Of a DNA stretch of 64,000 nucleotides, positions 1 through 6,708 are shown in pieces. A program made the translations under genes and the position numbers. Positions within the stretch are counted from its first letter, which is position 1. Each line of letters opens with the position of its first letter. The notes under the pieces are model-generated. The model searched no databases. It was given only the letters and a program-made list of their open reading frames with translations, and was not told the DNA's origin. This DNA comes from Paracholeplasma manati (GTDB lineage: Bacteria > Bacillota_I > Bacilli_A > Acholeplasmatales > UBA5453): the NCBI RefSeq assembly GCF_025742995.1, contig NZ_JAOVQM010000003.1:124001-188000 (forward strand), in the 5' to 3' direction.

Positions 1-1169
1 TGGCCACTTACTTTAATGGGATGACTGACCAAGAGTCTACCGATTTGGCCATCGCCATGATGCACAGCGGTGATACATTCAATTTAGACGATATTGATGG
101 CATCAAAGTCGATAAGCATTCTACCGGTGGTGTGGGTGATAAAGTCACTTTGGTTTTGGGACCATTGGTTGCTGCTTGTGGTGCGAAATTTGCGAAAATG
201 AGCGGACGTGGTTTAGGTCATACCGGTGGTACGTTGGATAAATTGGAATCCATTCCAGGTTACAATATTGTTTTGGATGAAGATGCCTTCAAAGCACAGG
301 TCAATAAGATTGGTATTTCAGTCATTGGACAATCTAAAAATATTACCCCAGCGGATAAGAAAATGTACGCGTTACGCGACGTCACAGGAACTGTCCCTAG
401 TATCCCATTAATCGCATCATCGATCATGTCTAAAAAGCTTGCTTCCGGTGCGGATGCAATTTGCCTAGACGTTAAAGTGGGTAATGGAGCATTCATGACC
501 GATTTAGAAGAAGCGAAAAAATTAGCGATTTTAATGGTTCAAATTGGTAAATTGGCAGGTAAGAGTGTCAAAGCCATTTTGACCAACATGGACGAACCAT
601 TGGGCTTTGCAGTTGGTAATACATTGGAAGTCATCGAAGCGATTGAAACATTAAAAGGACAAGGTCCTAAAGACTTAGAGTCTGTTGTTTTAGAAATCGG
701 TTCTTATTTATTAGAAGATGCGGGTATCGCATCCAAACAAGCAGCGATGGATTTATTAAAATCTAAACTTCACAATGGTGAAGCATTGAATAAATTGGTT
801 GAACTTGTCAAAGCACAAGGTGGCGATGCATCCTTCATTTTAAACCCTGAAAAATTCGTTAAAGCCAGCCAAATCTTGCCATTAGTTGCAAAAGAAGATG
901 GCTATATTGATTCGATGGTGACCATCGATATTGGCTTAGCAGCGGCCTTCTTAGGTGCTGGTCGTGAAACCGTGGATGGGATTATCGACCCTGCTGTAGG
1001 TATTGTATTTAAAAAGAAGATTGGTGATTATGTCCGTAAAGGTGATGTCATTTTAGAAGTGCATGCCAACCAAAAAGGTGTTCAAGAAGCGATGCAAACC
1101 TTAGAAAAATCCATCAAGATTGGACAACAAAAACATGAAGTTGTCTTGATTGAAGGCGTCATTTTATGA
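1..1169 (+). CDS. pdp: Pyrimidine-nucleoside phosphorylase, 5' truncated by the window edge
   Basis: Cleaves uridine/thymidine-type nucleosides with phosphate in cytosolic pyrimidine salvage. The reading frame is already open at base 3 and encodes ATYFNG directly before the first Met at base 21; that matches the middle of the helical domain of this family, so the Met at 21 is internal and the true start lies upstream. Visible signatures are KVDKHSTGGVGDK (phosphate-binding) and KMSGRGLGHTGGTLDKLES, followed by the C-terminal domain with a GHxxKKKIGDYV-like lipoyl/barrel-sandwich segment. Family length is about 430 residues, so roughly 45 are missing. It ends in an overlap with the next gene (ATGA-type coupling at 1166-1169). 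Thymidine phosphorylase (deoA) belongs to the same family; substrate breadth cannot be told from sequence. Confidence 0.93.
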   Translation, partial: ATYFNGMTDQESTDLAIAMMHSGDTFNLDDIDGIKVDKHSTGGVGDKVTLVLGPLVAACGAKFAKMSGRGLGHTGGTLDKLESIPGYNIVLDEDAFKAQVNKIGISVIGQSKNITPADKKMYALRDVTGTVPSIPLIASSIMSKKLASGADAICLDVKVGNGAFMTDLEEAKKLAILMVQIGKLAGKSVKAILTNMDEPLGFAVGNTLEVIEAIETLKGQGPKDLESVVLEIGSYLLEDAGIASKQAAMDLLKSKLHNGEALNKLVELVKAQGGDASFILNPEKFVKASQILPLVAKEDGYIDSMVTIDIGLAAAFLGAGRETVDGIIDPAVGIVFKKKIGDYVRKGDVILEVHANQKGVQEAMQTLEKSIKIGQQKHEVVLIEGVIL

Positions 1170-1927
1170 GTTACGCACTCATCACGGGTGGTGCGATCGG
1201 TTTAGGCAGAGCCTTTTCTGATTTATTGGCAGATCGAGGGTATGATATAATCATTACCTCACGTAGCTTAGACCATCTGGCAACCGCACAAAAAGAAATT
1301 CAAACCAAATATCGTGTCAAAGTACAAATATTTGTAGGCGATATTGCGAAATCAGAGTTTAGAGATAAACTCATCGAGTTTGTACAACCCTATGATATCG
1401 ATTTATTGATTAATAATGCTGGTTTCGGTCATAATGACCTATTCATCGATGCGCCTTTGGATAAAGAATTCAACATGATCGATGTAAATATCAAAGCTTT
1501 ACAACACTTAATGAAGTATTTTTATAGGTATTTCAAAGAAAAACAAGGCGGTAGAATCATCAATGTAAGTTCATTGGCTGGGTTTGTCCCAGGTGCTTAT
1601 GCAGCTACCTATTATGCGTCAAAAGCCTATGTGACTAGTCTCACTAGAGCAGCGGCTTATGAAGCGAAAGTGACCAAAAGCAATGTTCAAATTCAAGCGT
1701 TATGCCCAGGGCCATTAAAAACACAATTTTTTGAAACCGCTGGCACAAATATCAAGTTTTACAAACGTGACCCTAAACTCGCTGCTCGAGCAGTTTTGGA
1801 TGCGAAAAGGGTTATAGTTGTCCCAGGATTTAAAGAAAAAATTGCCCATGGTTTATTAAAAATCATGCCTGCAGGTTTATCGGTTAAGTTCGCAGGATTT
1901 GGCCAAAAAAGAAAGAAAATGCAATAA
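1166..1927 (+). CDS. SDR-family NAD(P)-dependent oxidoreductase
   Basis: Cytosolic short-chain dehydrogenase/reductase of 253 residues with a Rossmann fold. The N-terminus has the TGGAIGLGRA glycine motif (about residues 7-16), then NNAG near residue 86, the catalytic Ser in NVSSLAG and the YYASKAY Tyr-Lys pair near residues 152-156. CPGP after the active site is also typical. The start ATG overlaps the stop of the upstream nucleoside phosphorylase by 4 nt, implying co-transcription and translational coupling. The substrate is not predictable; many such proteins are annotated as ketoacyl- or sugar-alcohol reductases without proof. A clear terminator follows. Confidence 0.9.
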   Translation: MSYALITGGAIGLGRAFSDLLADRGYDIIITSRSLDHLATAQKEIQTKYRVKVQIFVGDIAKSEFRDKLIEFVQPYDIDLLINNAGFGHNDLFIDAPLDKEFNMIDVNIKALQHLMKYFYRYFKEKQGGRIINVSSLAGFVPGAYAATYYASKAYVTSLTRAAAYEAKVTKSNVQIQALCPGPLKTQFFETAGTNIKFYKRDPKLAARAVLDAKRVIVVPGFKEKIAHGLLKIMPAGLSVKFAGFGQKRKKMQ

Positions 1928-1950
1928 GCCTTTGGGTTTATTGTTTTTTT
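1922..1950 (+). terminator. Intrinsic terminator after the SDR gene
   Basis: Stem CAATAAGCC (1922-1930) pairs with GGTTTATTG (1935-1943) through nine pairs including one G-U. It has a TTTG loop and is followed by a run of seven T. The stem includes the SDR stop codon. Confidence 0.85.
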
Positions 1951-1966
1951 CTGAAATGGCTTTAGA

Positions 1967-1995
1967 TTGCAAAAAAATCAGAAAAAAGATACAAT
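1967..1995 (+). promoter_or_regulatory. Sigma-A-type promoter for the 2013 gene
   Basis: TTGCAA at 1967-1972 and TACAAT at 1990-1995 are separated by 17 bp, just after the terminator and 18 bp before the next start codon. Confidence 0.6.
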
Positions 1996-2012
1996 ATAAG
2001 TGAGGTTAAACT

Positions 2013-2654
2013 ATGAAAACAGAAGATAAAAAAGGACTAGCCCCAAAAGAAGCTGAAAAGTTGAGAGAAAAACAATTAGGTCAACAAATCAGTAAATTTA
2101 AGGAAGCCGACAAAGAAGTTTTGAAAATTGAATATGAAGAATACGATGAAGATGAAGACTACGCTGTCATCGATTTGGAGATCAATCAAGAGAGCGATAT
2201 TTATCAAAAGTTCACCATGTTAAGCCGACGTCGTATCAGTCAAGAAATCATGAATCACTTGGAAGAATATGCGAAATATGTCCCTTTATATAAACCTTTG
2301 TTGATTAACGTGACGAGACCAAACCAAACCATCGATGGTGACTTGTTAAAAACGATTGAACTAATGGTTGAGCGCAGTTTAACCAAACGGATCATTGATT
2401 TAACTGTTAATATTAAACAGATTAAAGTACTATCGACATTGATGGTTCTTTTTGGGCTAACTGCGATGCTTATTTCGATTTTATTGTCAGAACGATACCT
2501 CAATTTATTCATCATCAACGAGGTATTCTATATATCCAGTTGGGTTTTTGTATGGAAAGCAGTAGAAGGTTTTTTATTTGATTTACGTAAAACAACCGAA
2601 CAAAAATATAAACTACTTCAAATCTATTCGGCAGATTATGTTTCAAAGATTTAA
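2013..2654 (+). CDS. Hypothetical membrane protein with acidic cytosolic N-terminus
   Basis: I do not recognise a family. The 213-residue protein begins with a charged, Lys/Glu-rich stretch and an acidic patch (residues about 43-55), has no signal peptide, and carries two hydrophobic segments near residues 138-158 and 165-185 with a short connecting loop. The N-terminal two thirds and the short C-terminal tail are therefore probably cytosolic. The start ATG has a GAGGTT ribosome site 6-7 nt upstream and its own promoter. It is monocistronic, sitting between a terminator and the TPP riboswitch. No enzymatic motif is visible. Confidence 0.75.
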   Translation: MKTEDKKGLAPKEAEKLREKQLGQQISKFKEADKEVLKIEYEEYDEDEDYAVIDLEINQESDIYQKFTMLSRRRISQEIMNHLEEYAKYVPLYKPLLINVTRPNQTIDGDLLKTIELMVERSLTKRIIDLTVNIKQIKVLSTLMVLFGLTAMLISILLSERYLNLFIINEVFYISSWVFVWKAVEGFLFDLRKTTEQKYKLLQIYSADYVSKI

Positions 2655-2699
2655 GTCATTTTCATTGTGTTTTGGATAATTTATGATAAACTAATTGTG

Positions 2700-2780
2700 T
2701 ACTACGGGGAGCCGCAAGGCTGAGAGGAAGTATTTCGACCCGAATACCTGATCTGGATCATGCCAGCGGAGGAATAGTCA
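2700..2780 (+). ncRNA. TPP (THI-box) riboswitch
   Basis: The conserved THI-element blocks are in order: ACGGGGAGCC, then GGCTGAGAGGA, a variable stem with GACCC, then ACCTGATCTGGATCATGCC and AGCGGAGGAA. Together they form the pyrimidine and pyrophosphate sensor helices of the thiamine pyrophosphate aptamer. The aptamer lies directly upstream of an intrinsic terminator and a thiamine transporter gene, so ligand binding most likely favours termination and switches off thiT. Confidence 0.97.
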
Positions 2781-2791
2781 CATCACTAGAC

Positions 2792-2821
2792 ATTCTTTTG
2801 GCATCCCAAAGGAATTTTTTA
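2792..2821 (+). terminator. Riboswitch-controlled attenuator terminator
   Basis: ATTCTTTTGG (2792-2801) pairs over ten positions (one T-G) with CCAAAGGAAT (2806-2815), followed by a T tract. It lies between the TPP aptamer and the thiT ribosome site, as expected for a transcription-attenuation expression platform. Confidence 0.88.
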
Positions 2822-2842
2822 TTTTTATAAGGAGAAATGTCT

Positions 2843-3382
2843 ATGAATAAAGATTTAAGTAAATTAACAGAATCAGCGGTTTTAGTGGCGTTAGCGGTAG
2901 TCCTCGAATTGATTTCGAAAATGATTCCAATTTTACAAATGCCTTATGGTGGATCGGCTTCTTTAGCCATGTTCCCCATCTTCATTTTAAGCTATCGACA
3001 TGGTTTGAAATGGGGTGTTCTATCCGGTTTCGTCTTCGGCATTATGAACTTTTTTATTGATGGTTATGCGTTTTTCTGGGGTTCATTCGTGTTTGACTAT
3101 ACGTTCGCCTTCGCAGCGATAGGTTTGGCTGGTTTATTCAGTAAAAAAGCACTGGATCAAAAGATCAGTGCCGTCTTGTTAGGGATTGTTTTGGGTTCAT
3201 TTGTTCGTTTCATCATTCACACGTTGTCTGGGATTTTATTCTTCGCAGAATATGCTGGTGATCAAAATGTAATCCTATACTCAGTCACTTACAATGGTGG
3301 TTACATGCTGGCTTCGATGGCGCTTTGCTTATTGGTAGCTATCCCAACGTATAAGCGCTTGCTTATGAAAGACTTGGTATAA
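2843..3382 (+). CDS. thiT: Energy-coupling-factor thiamine transporter S component ThiT
   Basis: Membrane S-component that captures thiamine and docks on a shared ECF module (EcfA/A'/T, not encoded here). The 179-residue protein is almost wholly hydrophobic with about six helices. It contains the family pattern PYGGSASLAMFPIFIL and RHGLKWGVLSG, which match the ThiT ligand-binding loop and helix 3. Two in-frame ATGs exist: 2837 lies only 2 nt from AAGGAG (2829-2834), while 2843 is 8 nt away, so 2843 is preferred. Regulation by the upstream TPP riboswitch independently supports the substrate. The 3' end overlaps the convergent recU gene by 20 nt. Confidence 0.93.
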   Translation: MNKDLSKLTESAVLVALAVVLELISKMIPILQMPYGGSASLAMFPIFILSYRHGLKWGVLSGFVFGIMNFFIDGYAFFWGSFVFDYTFAFAAIGLAGLFSKKALDQKISAVLLGIVLGSFVRFIIHTLSGILFFAEYAGDQNVILYSVTYNGGYMLASMALCLLVAIPTYKRLLMKDLV

Positions 3383-3947
3383 TGATGTCATCGATGATTT
3401 TTAAGTAGTCGATGCGTGGATTAAAGCCAAATTTGATGGGATAAGCTAATGTTTTAAACGTCTCATAAGTGATTGATTTTCTACCGCCATTAATAGACGA
3501 TAGATAATGTTCATAAAGCACATCAAATGGTAAATAATAGTATTCATTATACACAGAAAAATAGACAATCATGAAACCTATGCCACCAGCATCAACGATG
3601 CGTTTTAGGTGGATGATTTGATGTTCTGGGATGTTTTTTAAAGGAATCGACGTTTTTGAACTCGTTTCTTTCGCATCAAAGTCAATATAATAACCTTTAT
3701 ATACCCCATTGAAGTCTGTTGTCGATGGGGTTTTATAATACGCTTCCGTGATTTTGGCCTTATTGCGTGCAGGATAGCTGACCGTTACGACTTGTACAGG
3801 GGTAGGTTTTTTATAAATCACAGCCCGTTGTTTATCTAGATAAAACTGATTCGTCGCTTCGATATCGCCTTCTAAGGTCATCCCTAAGTTGGCGCGATTG
3901 ATGAGTTTGGTTGTGGTTTTTTTCGGATTTGGATAGTTAATAGCCAT
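3363..3947 (-). CDS. recU: Holliday junction resolvase RecU
   Basis: Endonuclease that resolves four-way DNA junctions in recombination and repair. The 194-residue sequence has the RecU start (AINYPNPKK), the TTDFNGVYKGYYIDFDAKET block that carries the Asp and the Glu-Lys metal/catalytic residues, the HQIIHLKR and GGIGFMIVYF segments, and a C-terminal FGFNPRIDYL. Length is normal. A GTG three codons upstream (3956) is open, but it overlaps the AGGTGATC ribosome site; ATG at 3947 has proper spacing and is used here. It is convergent with thiT. In many Bacillota recU neighbours a penicillin-binding protein gene; here it does not. Confidence 0.93.
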   Translation of the reverse strand: MAINYPNPKKTTTKLINRANLGMTLEGDIEATNQFYLDKQRAVIYKKPTPVQVVTVSYPARNKAKITEAYYKTPSTTDFNGVYKGYYIDFDAKETSSKTSIPLKNIPEHQIIHLKRIVDAGGIGFMIVYFSVYNEYYYLPFDVLYEHYLSSINGGRKSITYETFKTLAYPIKFGFNPRIDYLKIIDDIIIPSLS

Positions 3948-4036
3948 AAAGATCACCTATTTGTATATTACCATAAATGGGGATTTTTTACTTTAAAACC
4001 GCAATCAGTCATAAATTTGTAAATGGTGTAATAAAC

Positions 4037-4066
4037 TTGCTGAAATTTTGGTCTCCATGTTATAAT
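4037..4066 (+). promoter_or_regulatory. Promoter of the RNase J operon
   Basis: TTGCTG (4037-4042), an 18-bp spacer and an extended -10 TGTTATAAT (TATAAT at 4061-4066). The start codon at 4109 leaves a leader of about 35 nt. Confidence 0.65.
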
Positions 4067-4108
4067 TAATTAAACTTTAACGTTTCTAGTATCGAAAGGA
4101 AGTATTCT

Positions 4109-5782
4109 ATGAGCTTAATTAAAATTTTCGCCTTAGGCGGTCTCGGTGAAAACGGGAAAAATATGTATTGTGTTGATGTGGATAATCAATTATTCATTTT
4201 AGATGCCGGGATTAAATACCCAACTTCTGAATTGTTTGGGGTCGATGAAATTGTACCAGATTATAAGGTATTAATCGACTTTTTACCAAAAATCAAAGGT
4301 TTTTTCATGACGCATGCCCATGAAGACCACATCGGTGCCTTATCACACATCTTAAAAGATATTAACGTGCCTGTGTACGCGACTAACTTCACCATGGAAT
4401 TGATCAAAGACAACCTCAAAGAAGAGGGTTATGACTTAGAAAAGTTGAAACTCCATGTCATCAACCAAAATTCGATCATTAAATTTGATCATGTTAAAAT
4501 CACATTTTTCACAACCACACACTCCATTCCTGAAAGTGTTGGGGTTGCTATCAATACGATTGATGGGTCAATCATTTACACATCCGATTATACCTTTGAC
4601 CAAAGTGCTGACCCACGCTATCAAACCGATTTCAAGAAAATCAACGAATTGGCTGAAAAGAAAGTGCTCTGTTTACTGACGGAATCCCTTGGGTCAGGAT
4701 TGGTTCTCAATGGATCCATTACCAAAGAGCTCGACCACGCCATCAATCAAGCGATTTCAAATGCGCCTGGACGTGTCATTGCGTCGCTGTTCTCATCCGA
4801 CTTATTGAAAATTCAACGTGTTATTGACATCGCATTAAAACATAAAAAACGCATCGCCATCATCGGACGCCGTGCCCAACGCATCGTCGATATCGCGATT
4901 GAAATGAACTATTTAAATATTCCAAAAGAGTCTTTAATCGCACTACGATATATCGATGATAAAAACAAAAACGATGATAAAGACATTGTTGCGTTAGTCA
5001 CCGGAAATCGTCATGAACCCTTCTTCATGTTACAACGCATGTGCAAAAAGGCAGACCGTTTAATTTACATCGATGAGAACGATTCTGTTTTGGTGGTCGC
5101 TTCTCCAATCCCAGGGACTGAAAAGATGGCAGCTAAAACCTTAGATATCTTGTATCGTACAGATGCGAAAGTGACTGTGATTGATAAAAAGATTCTAACC
5201 ACATCACACGCCACAGCCGATGAAATCAAGATGATGATGAATATGCTTAAACCACGCTACATTTTACCGGTCATCGGTGAATACCGTATGCAATACGCTG
5301 TGCAAAAATTAGCGATGGAAATGGGTTATCAAAAAGACGATGTATTCTTAATGGATAATGGCGACGCACTGGTCTTTAAAGACGGTGAACCGGATGTCCA
5401 AAGAGCGCGTTTCCGCAGCGGCGACATCCTCATTGATGGGTCCGCGATTGGGGATGTCAATGACATTGTCATCCACGACCGTGAACTGTTATCCGAAGAT
5501 GGCGTATTGCTGATCGTTGCGAACATCAATCCACGTTCCAAACGCATTTTGGGTGAGATTGAAATCGTCACCAAAGGCTTTGTTTACGTCAAAGAATCCG
5601 AACAACTTTTAAAAGAAGTCAAAGATTTATTCATCAAAGCCTGCGACAAACACCTTAAAGGCAAATACATCAATTGGAATGAACTCAAAACCAATGTTAG
5701 GGAAGACATCAATAAGTTTTTATACAAAGAAACCAAACGCAGTCCAATCACCATCCCTGTGATTATTGCGACGGAAATATAA
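4109..5782 (+). CDS. rnj: Ribonuclease J
   Basis: Zinc-dependent RNase of the metallo-beta-lactamase/beta-CASP superfamily with endonuclease and 5'-3' exonuclease activity; central to mRNA decay and rRNA maturation in Bacillota. The HAHEDH metal motif spans residues 69-74 (His69, His71, Asp73, His74). Further signatures are SIPESVGVAI, the YTSDYTFD metal-ligand region, a beta-CASP insert with GRRAQRI, then HATADEIKMM and a C-terminal domain. The 557-residue length matches RNase J1/J2. The ribosome site AAAGGAAG precedes ATG. Only one copy is in this window, so J1 versus J2 is not assigned. A membrane-protein gene follows after 1 nt. Confidence 0.95.
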   Translation: MSLIKIFALGGLGENGKNMYCVDVDNQLFILDAGIKYPTSELFGVDEIVPDYKVLIDFLPKIKGFFMTHAHEDHIGALSHILKDINVPVYATNFTMELIKDNLKEEGYDLEKLKLHVINQNSIIKFDHVKITFFTTTHSIPESVGVAINTIDGSIIYTSDYTFDQSADPRYQTDFKKINELAEKKVLCLLTESLGSGLVLNGSITKELDHAINQAISNAPGRVIASLFSSDLLKIQRVIDIALKHKKRIAIIGRRAQRIVDIAIEMNYLNIPKESLIALRYIDDKNKNDDKDIVALVTGNRHEPFFMLQRMCKKADRLIYIDENDSVLVVASPIPGTEKMAAKTLDILYRTDAKVTVIDKKILTTSHATADEIKMMMNMLKPRYILPVIGEYRMQYAVQKLAMEMGYQKDDVFLMDNGDALVFKDGEPDVQRARFRSGDILIDGSAIGDVNDIVIHDRELLSEDGVLLIVANINPRSKRILGEIEIVTKGFVYVKESEQLLKEVKDLFIKACDKHLKGKYINWNELKTNVREDINKFLYKETKRSPITIPVIIATEI

Positions 5783-5783
5783 T

Positions 5784-6515
5784 ATGTTTAATAAAATACT
5801 CTATGGGGTTGTGACCCTAATCTTAGTGGTTGTGATTTATATTTCTTCACTGCTAGGCATCATTTATGAACGTCAAGCCATTTTATTAGAACAACTGATC
5901 GATGAATCAATAGAAGAACGTGATTTTACCAAATACATCAAGTATTCATCCTTGTATTATAATGAATTGACACCGACGACCATCAATGACCACGACGACT
6001 ATTTAGTTACCTATTTCCAAACGGTTGAAACCAATCGTGAAGGTAAAACCATCAGTCAATTGATTGTCTTTGTCATGGCAAATAATGAAGTCACGATGAG
6101 CGATACTGAAAAAAATGAAGCGGATCAAACCCGCATGGAAGTCTGGTCTGGTACGAATAAAGTATATTCTACCAAAGACGATGACATTTATAAAGATTTC
6201 GCCATCAGCTGGGGTTTGAAAGAACAATCATTTTATTACTATAACTTCTTAATTGAAGACAACCAATTTGATGTGAAACTATTTGATTATACAGGGTTTG
6301 TCATTGAAATTGCATCCATCGATACACCAGTAGTGGACTTGAGTGATGAAGATGCCATCCGCGATGCTGGGTTCTTAACCTCTTACACTGTGGATGAAAT
6401 TGAAGTGATGTTAAAGATTGAAGACCATGTATGGAAAATCTATTTGTACATTGGTATTTTTATGGTGATTGATATCGCTTTCGCCTTCTTTATTTTCAGA
6501 AAAAAATCAGCGTAA
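5784..6515 (+). CDS. Hypothetical bitopic membrane protein downstream of RNase J
   Basis: Unrecognised 243-residue protein. Its first 25 residues form a hydrophobic anchor (LYGVVTLILVVVIYISSLL). A central, acidic, Tyr-rich region of about 180 residues is predicted to be outside the cell. A second hydrophobic segment near residues 214-236 (IYLYIGIFMVIDIAFAFFIF) precedes a short Arg/Lys-rich tail, so both ends are probably cytosolic. The frame is open upstream into the RNase J gene (a TTG at 5766), but ATG at 5784, one base after the RNase J stop, is the sensible start. Translation is likely coupled to rnj. A strong terminator ends the operon. Confidence 0.72.
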   Translation: MFNKILYGVVTLILVVVIYISSLLGIIYERQAILLEQLIDESIEERDFTKYIKYSSLYYNELTPTTINDHDDYLVTYFQTVETNREGKTISQLIVFVMANNEVTMSDTEKNEADQTRMEVWSGTNKVYSTKDDDIYKDFAISWGLKEQSFYYYNFLIEDNQFDVKLFDYTGFVIEIASIDTPVVDLSDEDAIRDAGFLTSYTVDEIEVMLKIEDHVWKIYLYIGIFMVIDIAFAFFIFRKKSA

Positions 6516-6523
6516 AAGATATG

Positions 6524-6549
6524 AAAACGACCTGTACGGGTCGTTTTTT
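6524..6549 (+). terminator. Terminator of the RNase J operon
   Basis: AAAACGACC (6524-6532) pairs with GGTCGTTTT (6539-6547) around a short loop, ending in six T. Confidence 0.88.
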
Positions 6550-6638
6550 ACTATGTAAACCCTTTGAATATAAAGATTCTAGTGTTTGGATATGCTGAAT
6601 TTAAACTTAGACACACTGAAATTAAATGCTTGAAACCC

Positions 6639-6666
6639 TTTACAATTTTTTTTTGTACGCTATAAT
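6639..6666 (+). promoter_or_regulatory. Promoter of glucan unit A
   Basis: TTTACA (6639-6644), a 16-bp spacer and a perfect TATAAT (6661-6666). The LacI-type operator at 6676-6689 begins 9 bp downstream of the -10 hexamer, so it overlaps the predicted transcription start. Confidence 0.72.
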
Positions 6667-6675
6667 GGAAAGTAA

Positions 6676-6689
6676 GGAAACCGATTTCC
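6676..6689 (+). promoter_or_regulatory. LacI-type operator, copy 1
   Basis: GGAAACCGATTTCC is a near-perfect palindrome (6 of 7 base pairs symmetric) around a central CG, the architecture of LacI/GalR-family operators. The 13-mer GAAACCGATTTCC recurs exactly at 11408 and 11483. It sits at the transcription start of the unit that encodes a LacI-family protein. Confidence 0.8.
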
Positions 6690-6708
6690 AAACAGCGCGA
6701 GGTGTCAC

